64,000 nucleotides of DNA from Leisingera aquimarina DSM 24565 (GTDB lineage: Bacteria; Pseudomonadota; Alphaproteobacteria; Rhodobacterales; Rhodobacteraceae). The notes beneath the pieces were generated by a model. That model had not been told where the DNA came from. It ran no database searches and saw nothing but the letters and a program-made list of their open reading frames with translations. The DNA lies in the NCBI RefSeq assembly GCF_000473165.1, contig NZ_AXBE01000012.1, positions 169,644 to 233,643 of the forward strand, in the 5' to 3' direction. How positions within the stretch are numbered: the first letter of the stretch is position 1; the number at the start of each line of letters is the position of its first letter. Shown piece by piece: positions 18,086 to 26,021 of this stretch. Both the position numbers and the translations under genes were made by a program.

Positions 18086-18310
18086 ATGGAGCTGTACGAA
18101 AGTCGGGCCTGGGAGGAGATAATAGAATCTGGCGACTGCGGCTGTGAAACCCGCTTTCCTGCTTGGGATAGCGCCGATGGCGAATACCATGAAAGGTATG
18201 CGGGCCTTGGCCAAGCCGAGCATTCGGCGCTTCGCCGCGACTGGATTGAAGTACGGAAGCAACTCGAGCCGAGAGTGCGCGCAATCTGCGAAGCTCAAGG
18301 CAACTGGTAG
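18086..18310 (+). CDS. Hypothetical 74-residue protein preceding the virB6 remnant
   Basis: A small, charged protein (MELYESRAWEEIIESGDC start) with no membrane segment and an ending of CEAQGNW. Composition and codon use look like real coding sequence. It ends exactly where a degraded virB6 begins (stop TAG overlapping GTG at 18310), so it is probably a conjugation-cluster accessory protein or part of one. The 5' end lies 16 bp from the junction with the channel fragment and may be truncated. Confidence 0.45.
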   Translation: MELYESRAWEEIIESGDCGCETRFPAWDSADGEYHERYAGLGQAEHSALRRDWIEVRKQLEPRVRAICEAQGNW

Positions 18311-19017
18311 TGGGCGTCGTCAGCTGGATGGTCGGAACGGCAGACGCGTTTCTTGTCGATGCGGCCGAGTCCCAGTTTGGGACCGTGGGCGGCATTGGAC
18401 TCGTTATGTTGAGCTGAATTAGTCTCGATGTGATCTGACACCGCCCCTTCTCAGCACGCTGAAATGGGGACGGCGCATCTCTTGATGGAGATGATGCTGA
18501 CACTCATGCCTGGTCTCGCTCCGATCATGATCGCTCTGTCGCTCTTCGATGCGACCAAAGACTTCTTCCACAGGAGGGTCTCGACGACGGTCAGCTATGC
18601 CTTCTATCCATCGTCATCGCAGCCATGTTCTCGACCGTGGTCGGCATGGCGAATTCTCTTCTGGCTCAACTCGGCGATCCTAACTCGGCAACCAACATCG
18701 GATCGCTCATGCCGTTCTTCGTCATGGTGTTCCTGGCGAAGGGCTTTGTGGCAGCAACGCCTCTGATCGTGCAGGGAATTTCAGGGAACCTGATGGTGGC
18801 GGCCGCGCCCGCAGTTGCCGCTGGGTCGACCGGAATCATGCGCGGGCTCTTCAATACAACTGGCGTCAAAGGCAGATCACGGATCGGCGAGTTGACCACC
18901 GGTGAGGTTATTGGGCGAGGCGTAGCGCAGAGTCCAGCCGCTGCGAGGGCGGCAGCAACAACCGCCAGCGCTCAGCTAGTCAGGATTTCAGAAAGGGAGA
19001 AGAGGTTGATCCATTGA
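18310..19017 (+). pseudogene. virB6: Degraded VirB6/TrbL-type conjugation membrane protein
   Basis: Three pieces in different frames belong to one VirB6-like polytopic protein. At 18310-18417 the piece has SWMVGTADAFLVDAAESQFG. Near 18500-18610 the piece has LAPIMIALSLFDATKDFF and VSYAFYP. From 18625 to 19017 the piece has MFSTVVGMANSLLAQLGD and SLMPFFVMVFLAKGF. VirB6 forms the inner-membrane channel part of type IV secretion. A stop codon and at least one frameshift interrupt it, and no other vir/trb genes are nearby, so it is a leftover of a lost transfer cluster. Confidence 0.72.
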
Positions 19018-19147
19018 TGGAATGTTTTAATTTTTACTTTTCACTAATGGTTTGATTATTTCAGTTTGTAGCGAGCGTTCACTCTTAGATCGCACGAATT
19101 CGCGTTATGTCGTGCGGATTTTGTATCGCAATTGGGTTGCCAAGCTA

Positions 19148-20062
19148 GGGTCAGGACTCATAGCCAATAGATGACGGTTGCGGCGAGAGCGATAGCGGAG
19201 AGGAAGACCTTCGGGCATCTGTCGTATCGCGTAGCCACACGCCTCCAGTCTTTGAGCCTGCCAAACATGAATCTCGATGCGGTTGCGGCGTTTGTAGCGG
19301 CGTTTGTCGTATCTGACGGGTGTCTTGCGCTGCTTTCGGCCCGGGATGCAGGCGCGTATCCCTTTGTCTTTCAATGCTTCCCGGAACCAATCGGCGTCAT
19401 AGCCGCGATCCCCAAGCATCCAGTCGACATTCGGCAAACTGCTGAGCAGCGCCCTTGCCCCGATGTAGTCGCTGACCTGTCCAGCGGTGACGAACAAGCT
19501 CAGCGGGCGGCCCTGGCTGTCGCAGATGGCATGCAGCTTGGTATTCATGCCACCTTTGGTTCTACCGATCAGGCGGCCACGCCCCCCCTTTTTCACGCCC
19601 ATGCTGGTCGCTGTCCGATGGGCTTTCAGATAAGTTGCGTCCACTGCCCGGCAGTCGAAACGCAGTTTCGATGAGAGGGGATCATCACGGTCTTCTCTTC
19701 GTTGTGTTCAGTTGCCAAACCGATCATCATCTGAGCAAAGATGCCCTTGTCACTCCAGCGTTTCCAACGGTTGTAAAGCGTTCACCGGGCTGACGCCGCC
19801 CCGCTGGGGCGACGGTCCCGCCTCACTGTGCGGGCCGTATTCCTCGGGTGCATCGCGCCACCTTAAGCCATTGCGGTTTATGAAGATAATCCCACTCAAG
19901 ACACGCCGGTCATCAACGCGCGGCTTTCCATGGGACTGCGGGAAATAGGGCTCAAGACGCGCCATCTGCGCATCGCTCAGCCAGAAAAGATCAGACATGT
20001 TCACCGCTCGGTTTTCGAACCGTGAACCACGCCGCCAGGCGAAAATCAATGGGTCCTGACCC
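19148..20062 (-). mobile_element. IS5-family element (defective), 915 bp with TA flanks
   Basis: The ends are imperfect inverted repeats: GGGTCAGGACTCAT at 19148 and its reverse complement GGGTCAGGACCCAT ending at 20062 (13 of 14 identical). Both sides are flanked by TA (19146-19147 and 20063-20064), a 2-bp target duplication as in the IS427-like group. The single transposase gene inside runs on the minus strand and is broken in three places. Confidence 0.85.
19158..19998 (-). pseudogene. IS5-family transposase with two short insertions and a frameshift
   Basis: Read on the minus strand from ATG at 19998: MSDLFWLSDAQMARLEPYF is the normal N-terminus and DATYLKAHRTA / GDRGYDADWFREAL hold DDE residues. 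After NRIEI the frame shifts by one extra base and then reads MFGRLKDWRRVATRYD to the true stop at 19158. Between EEYGPH and the expected LYNRWKRW there is a ~46-bp insert, and ~38 bp are inserted before DATYLK. Removing the lesions leaves ~252 codons, the family's normal length. It cannot make active transposase. Confidence 0.85.
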
Positions 20063-20378
20063 TAAGCTTTCTAGGGAACGAATGAGGATCGGACTGATTG
20101 TCGTCAAACTTCAATGAGGTGGACTGCAGCTGTGTGCAGGTAGTGTGCATAATCGTAGGTTCAGCGTGACATCGTCCAGAATGCGGCGGCCATAAATCAC
20201 CCGTGTGCTGCGATGATCGCCCGCGTCGTTTGCACTGCCGCTGCCAGTTCTGATCGTTCTGCATAGTTGAGACCCAGCCCTGCCAGATCGAACGACAACT
20301 GACCTGCACCGCCGACGGGCGCGGCCGCTCGTGCCGCCCGGCCGCGTGCACAACTATTCATTGCGAGCTTGTGAACCT
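20063..20378. other. Non-coding junk between IS5 and the response-regulator remnant
   Basis: About 315 bp with no supported gene. A minus-strand open frame (20197-20406) has reasonable composition but no recognisable family and continues out of the truncated response-regulator frame, so it is probably fusion debris. Confidence 0.5.
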
Positions 20379-20471
20379 TCACTTTCGTAGCCGGATACTC
20401 AGACACGGTCGGTGCGGTTTCACCACATAGGCAGCTGTTTCACGATCATCTTCGGCCAAAAGAATCTTCAT
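20379..20471 (-). pseudogene. 5' stub of an OmpR-type response regulator
   Basis: From ATG 20471 the minus strand encodes MKILLAEDDRETAAYVVK, the first beta strand and acidic pair (ED-D) of a receiver domain. It then changes to unrelated sequence and stops at 20379. Only ~18 codons of the receiver remain. It lies just downstream of a PepSY gene, the usual order in metal-responsive two-component loci (PepSY, regulator, kinase), so this is the truncated edge of such a locus. Confidence 0.7.
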
Positions 20472-20487
20472 GCAGCGCGGTCTTTCC

Positions 20488-20520
20488 AAAAACGAGTCCC
20501 GGCCGCCTGACGCGGCCGGG
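20488..20520 (-). terminator. Rho-independent terminator after the PepSY gene
   Basis: On the minus strand CCCGGCCGC and GCGGCCGGG form a 9-bp perfect stem (20520-20512 with 20506-20498) around a 5-nt loop, followed by ACTCGTTTTT. It lies 32 bp after the reconstructed stop of the PepSY gene. Confidence 0.75.
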
Positions 20521-20551
20521 CAATGGTCTGAATTCTCGAGGGGACGTTCGA

Positions 20552-20835
20552 TCAGCCGTCGTTCGTTTCGCCGTCGTGATCTTCTTCGTCCAGGGCTGGC
20601 CGTCGCCGCCGATCACCACCGCCTCGTAGGCCGCACGGCCATTTTCGCCGCCAAAAGCGACAGCCGCCAGCGTGCCAGCATGCGCCTGCAGCGCAGCATC
20701 ACCCGCTTGGCTGATCGTGAGCGATGCGGAGCGGAACATGTCGAGCTCGCTCTGGTCCATGGTTTCGGCCGATGCCGCGAACGGCAGGGCAGCAAGGAGC
20801 ACGGCGGGCAGGAAGATCTTGGATGTGCGAGGCAT
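20552..20835 (-). pseudogene. Secreted PepSY-domain protein, frameshifted near its end
   Basis: From ATG 20835 the protein has a signal peptide (MPRTSKIFLPAVLLAALPFA, cleavage after ASA) and a small PepSY-type fold (THAGTLAAVAF-like strand and AAYEAVVIGGDGQPW). After WTKKI the frame slips; restoring one base near 20577-20580 gives the short acidic ending DDGETNDG and a stop at 20552, just before the terminator. As written, the frame reads on to 20446. PepSY proteins are periplasmic inhibitors or sensors; this one is a small single-domain type. Confidence 0.65.
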
Positions 20836-20903
20836 TGAGTGGTTCCGTTGAAGAGTACAAGTGAGGTCGCTTACTCTAAACAGATGCAGGCCGGTTACAC
20901 GGA

Positions 20904-21281
20904 TCACATTGGATCTGTCGCGGGCGTGCCGGGCCCCAGCTCGATCCTGACTTCGCCTGAGACGATCCGGATCACCTCTTCCGGTGCCGCCATGTCCGGT
21001 TCCGACTGCACCTCCGGCACATCGCAGACCACCAGCGGGACGAAGACCGGTTCGTCCAGCTCCGCTGCTGGCAACACCAGCTTCCCCCGCTTCGCCAACC
21101 GGCGCCAGGCCGACAGCTGGTTTGGCAAGACTCCATACCGCGCCGCCACGCCATTCACCGTCGCGCCCGGCTCAAGCGTATCCGCCACTGCCCGGGCCTT
21201 GGCTTCATCCGGCCACCGCCGGTGACCCGACGCGTATATCTCGACACCCAACGAAATTAGAAACGAATTTGTAGCGCACAT
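20904..21281 (-). pseudogene. IS66-family TnpA (OrfA) remnant
   Basis: The HTH-containing core of the small IS66 accessory protein is clear: RRWPDEAKARAVADTLEPGA, then VNGVAARYGVLPNQLSAWRR, then EPVFVPLVV and VRIELGPGTPA. The normal C-terminal end is missing and no TnpB or TnpC follows, so this is a fragment of an IS66 element. Confidence 0.75.
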
Positions 21282-21910
21282 TGCGAAACGCACTCCCCAC
21301 TGTGAGATGCGCAATATCTCGCAGCACGGGATAGGCGCTACAACGTGGGGCCAGGACACCGGTTACCTTCAAAGCCAGTTCCGCCGCCGCAAAATCAGAA
21401 CAGGAGGGATAGAGCCGTTGACCCAGACATAACCACCAGAACATAACTATCAGGCGGGTCAGTTCTTGATGAAAATCCCGGGGCAGATCTCAGCGGAAAT
21501 CAACAGAAAGCCCTTCAGGCGTGGCATCGAGGTGGTGGGTATCGCCATGGCGCCTCGCTATCCGAGATAGCGGAGTCCGACCAACTTGGCAGTGCCAGCG
21601 GAATTCAGGTCAGAAAGCCTGGCTTAATTTACATAATTTCACTTATGCGTTTACAAAGGTGCACCGTTGGCCCCTTTAAATTGTGGGCAAAAACAGGTCT
21701 TGAAGAGTCACCTTGTCATAATGAAAATTTTGCAATTAAATCAGCAGCTTGAAATGACATGCAGCTTGCTGCGTGAGGTGTGGAACAAATCTGAGGCCCC
21801 CGAGGCCGAACTCACCCCCGTTTCTCCAGTTTCGATACTTTCAGACGTTAAATCCACGCCTGATCAGAGCGCGGATGTTCACAATACATGGGCATGCTCT
21901 GGCTGAGAGC
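21282..21910. other. No recognised gene (IS debris)
   Basis: About 630 bp. The only open frame of interest is a 33-codon + strand frame at 21469-21570 starting MKIPGQISAEINRKPF, preceded by sequence that reads on in frame (NYQAGQFL). This looks like the tail of an insertion-sequence gene but the family was not recognised. The rest is AT-richer than the neighbours. Confidence 0.4.
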
Positions 21911-23236
21911 TTAGCCTTCGGTGAGGAAGAACCTGAAGCCTAGCCGAGCGCCCCTAGCGAGATCCGCTGGAACCTCTGCCTCCGCAACGAAATCCTCCCA
22001 CCGGCTTGCCGCGGCCTCGACCTCGCGTACAACCTCCTCGGTCTGGCGAGGTTTCAAGTCCGCCATCCTCCCGAGCTGATGCAGATCCTCGAGGATGAAA
22101 TCGTCCGATTTGCCGTTGATTGTCATCTGGTGGGCATTCGTCCAATCTCCCGCCGGATTGTGCGCGTAGACGACATCGTAGGCCGGCGCGAGCTTCCATT
22201 TTCCGGCCCTGTCCATCAGGAATGCAATGTTTTTCACGTGGTCATCCTGATTGCGGATGACCACGTTGACGAAGGCCCGGCGCACCATCTCTTCAAGCGT
22301 TTCCCGCCCCAGTCCGAGCCCCCGGATCGTTTCCAGCGCCTGCTCGTAGGAATAGCCCCGTGGCATATTGAAATCGAAGTGGCGCAGCGCGCCGAGCGAG
22401 AGCATGTGCAGCTTCTCACTCTGACCCTTGTCTGCCGCCCCATCGCGATCGAACCTCTGGGTCATGAAATGCGCGCGGCCGCCTTCGTGGTGAAGGCGGG
22501 ACCGCATCATCTCTACGCCGGCCTCTCTGGCTAGCCGGTAGCAGGCAAACTCAAGGCGGCCAAACCCTTGGGGATCAGCGAGCCCGTGGTCGCCGCTCTT
22601 GGCAACCCCGTCAAACTTGAAAAGCCATTGCGTGAATCCAGGGCCGGCCTTGAGCTGGCCGGAGTGAAATTCTCCGGTCTCTTCGTTCCAGGCGAGTACC
22701 GCCTTTGCGCGCGCGCCACCTGCGGAAGTTCCGACCCGAAGGATTTCTGCGAGAGCTTCCTCCTGGTTCTTGCCAGTCATTACACCGGAAAGCTCTCTGC
22801 GATCGTTCAGAACTCGGTTCGCCAGTTCCACCAAGGGTGCGATGTCCACCGGCGCCCCATCTTCACGGCGCACGCCGGCGGCAGGCTCGAACTCCAAAGC
22901 ACCCATGCCGCGGCGGCCGGTGTAGAGAAGGCGCTCCACCGGGTCCATGCTGTCTATCGGACGGCCTTGCTCGGCAAGCCAGCGGTTGATCAGCGCGTTC
23001 CCGAAGCGGTCAGGAAGACTGTCAGCGAGCAGTCCCGGCAAACCATGGAAGGTACCGAATGGAAGGGCTGGAAAATCGAACGGCCCAGCACGCAGGGGGA
23101 CCGTCAAAGGCGCAATCTCTATGTTTGAAAGCAGGAAGGATGGCTCGTATTCGAACGTGCCAGTCGAGCGGCGTTCATCCCACAGGACCGCCCCGATCCT
23201 GCGACCCCAAAGGCGTACATCTGCGCGTGTTGCCAT
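21911..23236 (-). CDS. hipA: HipA-type serine/threonine kinase toxin
   Basis: HipA toxins phosphorylate a tRNA synthetase (GltX in E. coli) and induce dormancy. The 441-residue protein has the N-terminal subdomain, the P-loop-like VGTSAGGARAKAVLAW (~165) with the autophosphorylation-type Ser, and the catalytic core VVIRNQDDHVKNIAFL (~330) followed by KLAPAYDVVY, which carry the catalytic and metal-binding Asp/Asn. All key residues are present. hipB lies upstream with a 1-bp TAATG overlap. It is intact in a region of dead transposons, which suggests it is kept by addiction. Confidence 0.93.
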   Translation of the reverse strand: MATRADVRLWGRRIGAVLWDERRSTGTFEYEPSFLLSNIEIAPLTVPLRAGPFDFPALPFGTFHGLPGLLADSLPDRFGNALINRWLAEQGRPIDSMDPVERLLYTGRRGMGALEFEPAAGVRREDGAPVDIAPLVELANRVLNDRRELSGVMTGKNQEEALAEILRVGTSAGGARAKAVLAWNEETGEFHSGQLKAGPGFTQWLFKFDGVAKSGDHGLADPQGFGRLEFACYRLAREAGVEMMRSRLHHEGGRAHFMTQRFDRDGAADKGQSEKLHMLSLGALRHFDFNMPRGYSYEQALETIRGLGLGRETLEEMVRRAFVNVVIRNQDDHVKNIAFLMDRAGKWKLAPAYDVVYAHNPAGDWTNAHQMTINGKSDDFILEDLHQLGRMADLKPRQTEEVVREVEAAASRWEDFVAEAEVPADLARGARLGFRFFLTEG

Positions 23237-23571
23237 TACTCACCCCAACTCCAAGGTTCTTCGGCGGACTTTTCGGTGTGCCCGCTCCGTGCTCGCTGCC
23301 TCGGACCGATTTCGCTTCGCGGGTCGAGCGGGCTGAGGCTGGCATCCGGGAGCAGTATCTCGACGCGATCCCCGATGTCGAGCGCCTGCATGATCCGCAG
23401 GAGGCTATCGATCGTGCCGCCCTCCCCAGCTTCAATGCGGGCAACCGCGCCGCGGGATATGCCGCCGCGCTCAGCCACATCTTGCTGGCGGAGGTTTCGC
23501 GAGAGCCGGTAGCTGGAAAGGCGCTCTCCCAGCTCTTTGGCCAGTACACTGATGGGTTTGCCTGATGACAT
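23236..23571 (-). CDS. hipB: HipB-type XRE-family antitoxin
   Basis: A 111-residue DNA-binding antitoxin. The XRE helix-turn-helix spans residues ~12-65 (LGERLSSYRLSRNLRQQDVA, then GISRGAVARIEAG). The C-terminal tail (rich in Pro, Ser, Glu) is the flexible part that proteases usually attack. The start ATG at 23571 is 41 bp from a 7-bp-arm inverted repeat that is probably its operator. Confidence 0.9.
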   Translation of the reverse strand: MSSGKPISVLAKELGERLSSYRLSRNLRQQDVAERGGISRGAVARIEAGEGGTIDSLLRIMQALDIGDRVEILLPDASLSPLDPRSEIGPRQRARSGHTEKSAEEPWSWGE

Positions 23572-23611
23572 TTAGTGATCCATTTTGGGAACGGTAAGTC
23601 GCAGCGAAGAG

Positions 23612-23629
23612 CTAATGTATCAACATTAG
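23612..23629. promoter_or_regulatory. Probable HipB operator
   Basis: A perfect inverted repeat CTAATGT-ATCA-ACATTAG lies 41 bp upstream of hipB. HipB proteins autoregulate by binding such palindromes. Only one copy is seen. Confidence 0.55.
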
Positions 23630-23734
23630 ATCCTTAAGTAAATTGCCAACAATGATCCGAAACTGGACCACTAACCCAAAAAGCGAAGATAATGACCTAA
23701 TTTTGAGACACAACTTGATCCAACCTCAGATCTT

Positions 23735-24206
23735 TCAACCTATCCGTTCGATGACACCACCCTCAACCGCGCGAGAGATGGGTGCAGCGATTATTCCCGC
23801 GGCCTTAAGTACGCAGGCACACACCATTGTCTGCGCGACTAGAATAGCGATCAGAAGGTCTCTTGTGTCCGCATCTCTTCCAAGCTCTTGTTGCGCTTCC
23901 GCAATCGCCTCGGCATCGATGAGGTCGTTCTTGTGGGACTTTACGTACGGCTTGACGAACTGAGCCGGAATGATATGGCCGTCACGGCCAATTTCCTTGA
24001 GCTTTCTGGCCAGCCACTGGGAGCCTGGGCAGGCTCCCATGCTGACGAGGGTTCGTTCTGCCTGTTCAAAGAATTGCAGCAGTGTCTCACGCCGGAACTT
24101 CGCTTATTGGATCGGTACTCCTGAAGTGTCGAGACCAACGACGTGGAACACTGTCTTTCCAATATCGATACCAAAAACGGCGCATGTCTTGGGTGGATTT
24201 TGCATT
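23735..24206 (-). pseudogene. IS110-family transposase, N-terminal fragment with stop codon
   Basis: From ATG 24206: MQNPPKTCAVFGIDIGKTVF carries the first DEDD Asp (GIDIGK). A TAA then interrupts after GVPIQ, and the same frame continues with FRRETLLQFFEQAERTLVSM, GACPGSQWLARKL and FVKPYVKSHKNDLIDAEAIA. Homology ends near 23850 where the sequence turns unrelated. This is a 3'-truncated, nonsense-mutated IS110 copy. Confidence 0.85.
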
Positions 24207-24289
24207 CTGGAACCTCCTCTGGTGTTGGACCACACGATTGCCAATTAGGGCGGCGGGGTGAACCATCCCATTAGCTTTGAGGCCTGCCC

Positions 24290-24460
24290 GGAAAAGCACG
24301 TTGGTCGACGGGATACGGGCGGATTGGCAAGTGTCGGTCCGCTGGGCCCGCGAGGTGGTCCGGCTCGATCCGAGAACCTATCGCAACAAATCCCGCCGGC
24401 CTGGGCAGGCCGCTTTGGAGCAGCGGATACGCAAGGAAGTGAAGCAGCCGACGCCTTCAA
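24290..24460 (+). pseudogene. IS3-family OrfB fragment
   Basis: The frame reads ADWQVSVRWAREVVRLDPRT followed by YRNKSRRPGQAALEQRIRK, matching the start of IS3-family OrfB (wing before the DDE core). Both ends are cut off. Confidence 0.6.
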
Positions 24461-24876
24461 ACTGTCCCAAGTCAGTGCATCTCAGGTGCACAATCTCTGA
24501 CCTACGCAAAGAATCCAGAACAGCTCATACGTTGGGACGCATAAAACTTACTTACTCGTTCGGGTATCTCCCTTAGGCATTCCTGCTGGCGATGGCTGTG
24601 CTGGACGCTGGCATAGCGATTAACTCCTAATTCCTTTGGCCCACCAAGATTAAGATACCATCTTCAAGAACGTCTTTCTTGCATTGATAAATGCTCATGG
24701 CATCGCCGCAGGAGGACGCGCACATACGGTGTTGCGGCACATGTTTTCCAGAAGTGGTGATGCCATTTGCGAAACAGGGTGGGAAATTTTTCGCGCGTCA
24801 ATTACTATGACGGAAGCCTTTCTGGCAGGGTCGCATTGACCTTGCCATACCCAGTGCAGACAAAGCGGGCCCCTTC
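24461..24876. other. Intergenic region before the LacI-type regulator
   Basis: No gene recognised in ~415 bp. Near its right end (24788-24801) lies TTTTCGCGCGTCAA, which matches 12 of 14 positions of the perfect palindrome in front of smoE. Confidence 0.55.
24788..24801. promoter_or_regulatory. Operator-like site upstream of the regulator gene
   Basis: TTTTCGCGCGTCAA compares with TTTACGCGCGTAAA before smoE. It lies 76 bp upstream of the regulator start, a suitable position for autoregulation by the LacI-type protein. Confidence 0.5.
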
Positions 24877-25908
24877 ATGGATGACAAAAAGATACGGAAC
24901 ATGGAGGAATTCGCGGCGGTCAGCGGCATTTCCCGTCCGACGCTGTCGAAATTCTTCAACGACCCGTCCAGCGTAAGGGCCTCGACCAGGCAGCGCATCG
25001 AAGCTGCGCTCGACCGCTACGATTACCGACCCAACCTCTATGCAATCAATCAGAACCGCCGTCTGACCAAGAACATCGGCATCATCGTTCCCTATCTGGC
25101 TGACCCCTTCTTTGCGGAAATCGCCCGTAATATTGAAGAGCACATTCTGAGCACCGGGTACCGGCCGGTCCTGCTGGGCTCCCACGGCAGCCCAGATCAG
25201 GAGATCGAAAACCTCGAGAATCTGCGGCTGCTCAAACCGGCCGGTGTTCTGCTCGCCCCCTTGGGGCGGGCATCGGATCAGGCGCGCATTGCCGCCTTTT
25301 GCGAAGAGGTTCCGACGGTGCTGTTTGACGCCAATGTCGGCTCCGCGGGTCTGGCATTTGTAGGTTCAAACAACGATCAAAGCATTGATCTTATTGTGGA
25401 CTACCTATGCAGGACAGGCGAACCACCGGCATTCTTTGAGATGAAGGAGCCCTCGAACCCTAACGCCTACAAACGGCGCCACGCCTATCTCGCCGCCATG
25501 GAACGGCTGAACCACACACCGCATTTGATCCAGGCCGCCGGTGAAGGCTGGGAATTTGAAGAGATCGGCTTTCGGGAAGGAACTCGGGTGGTCCGTGACA
25601 GGAACCTGCCAACCGATACGATCCTGTGCAGCAATGACCGCCTTGCTATCGGCTTCCTGTCGGCGGCCTATGAGGCTGGGATACGGGTTGGTCTGGGCAC
25701 AGACTGCACCATGCGGGTAGCCGGGCATGATGACCACCCGTTCTCCCGCTACACTTGCCCGACATTGACGACGGTCTCGCAGGATTACGAAGCCATCGCC
25801 CGGAAAAGTGCTGAGACACTGATGAACCTTATTGAGGCGGAAAAACCGGCTGATTCGCGGGAGGAAACACTGTTTGACGGCCGGTTGGTCATGCGGGGGT
25901 CCGCCTAA
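24877..25908 (+). CDS. LacI-family transcriptional regulator of the polyol operon
   Basis: A 343-residue regulator. The DNA-binding part (residues ~5-60) has EEFAAVSGISRPTLSKFFND and the hinge helix-like DRYDYRPNLYAINQNRR. A periplasmic-binding-like sensor domain follows (NIGIIVPYLADPFFAEIARN, then ILCSNDRLAIGFL and VAGHDDHPFSRY). It is transcribed toward smoE, 113 bp away. Polyol or a derivative is the probable inducer. The palindromes at 25940 and 24788 are its candidate operators. Confidence 0.9.
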   Translation: MDDKKIRNMEEFAAVSGISRPTLSKFFNDPSSVRASTRQRIEAALDRYDYRPNLYAINQNRRLTKNIGIIVPYLADPFFAEIARNIEEHILSTGYRPVLLGSHGSPDQEIENLENLRLLKPAGVLLAPLGRASDQARIAAFCEEVPTVLFDANVGSAGLAFVGSNNDQSIDLIVDYLCRTGEPPAFFEMKEPSNPNAYKRRHAYLAAMERLNHTPHLIQAAGEGWEFEEIGFREGTRVVRDRNLPTDTILCSNDRLAIGFLSAAYEAGIRVGLGTDCTMRVAGHDDHPFSRYTCPTLTTVSQDYEAIARKSAETLMNLIEAEKPADSREETLFDGRLVMRGSA

Positions 25909-25939
25909 GCTGCTGATTTTTCGGGCAAGCACCTCAAAC

Positions 25940-25989
25940 TTTACGCGCGTAAAAAATAAATTGACGCCAGCACACCGGCGCCGGTAATC
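25940..25989 (+). promoter_or_regulatory. smo operon promoter with 14-bp palindromic operator
   Basis: TTTACGCGCGTAAA (25940-25953) is a perfect palindrome with a central CG, as expected for a LacI-family operator. A TTGACG -35-like box follows at 25961 and a weak GGTAAT -10-like box at 25983 (16-bp spacing). smoE starts at 26022 after AGGGAGG. Confidence 0.65.
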
Positions 25990-26021
25990 TTGGAGGCGAC
26001 ATCTCAACAGGGAGGTAGAGG

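Noticed and set aside
20197..20406. A minus-strand frame with reasonable composition (LAGLGLNYAERSEL)
   Set aside because: No family pattern, no ribosome site, and it begins in the fusion zone of a truncated regulator.
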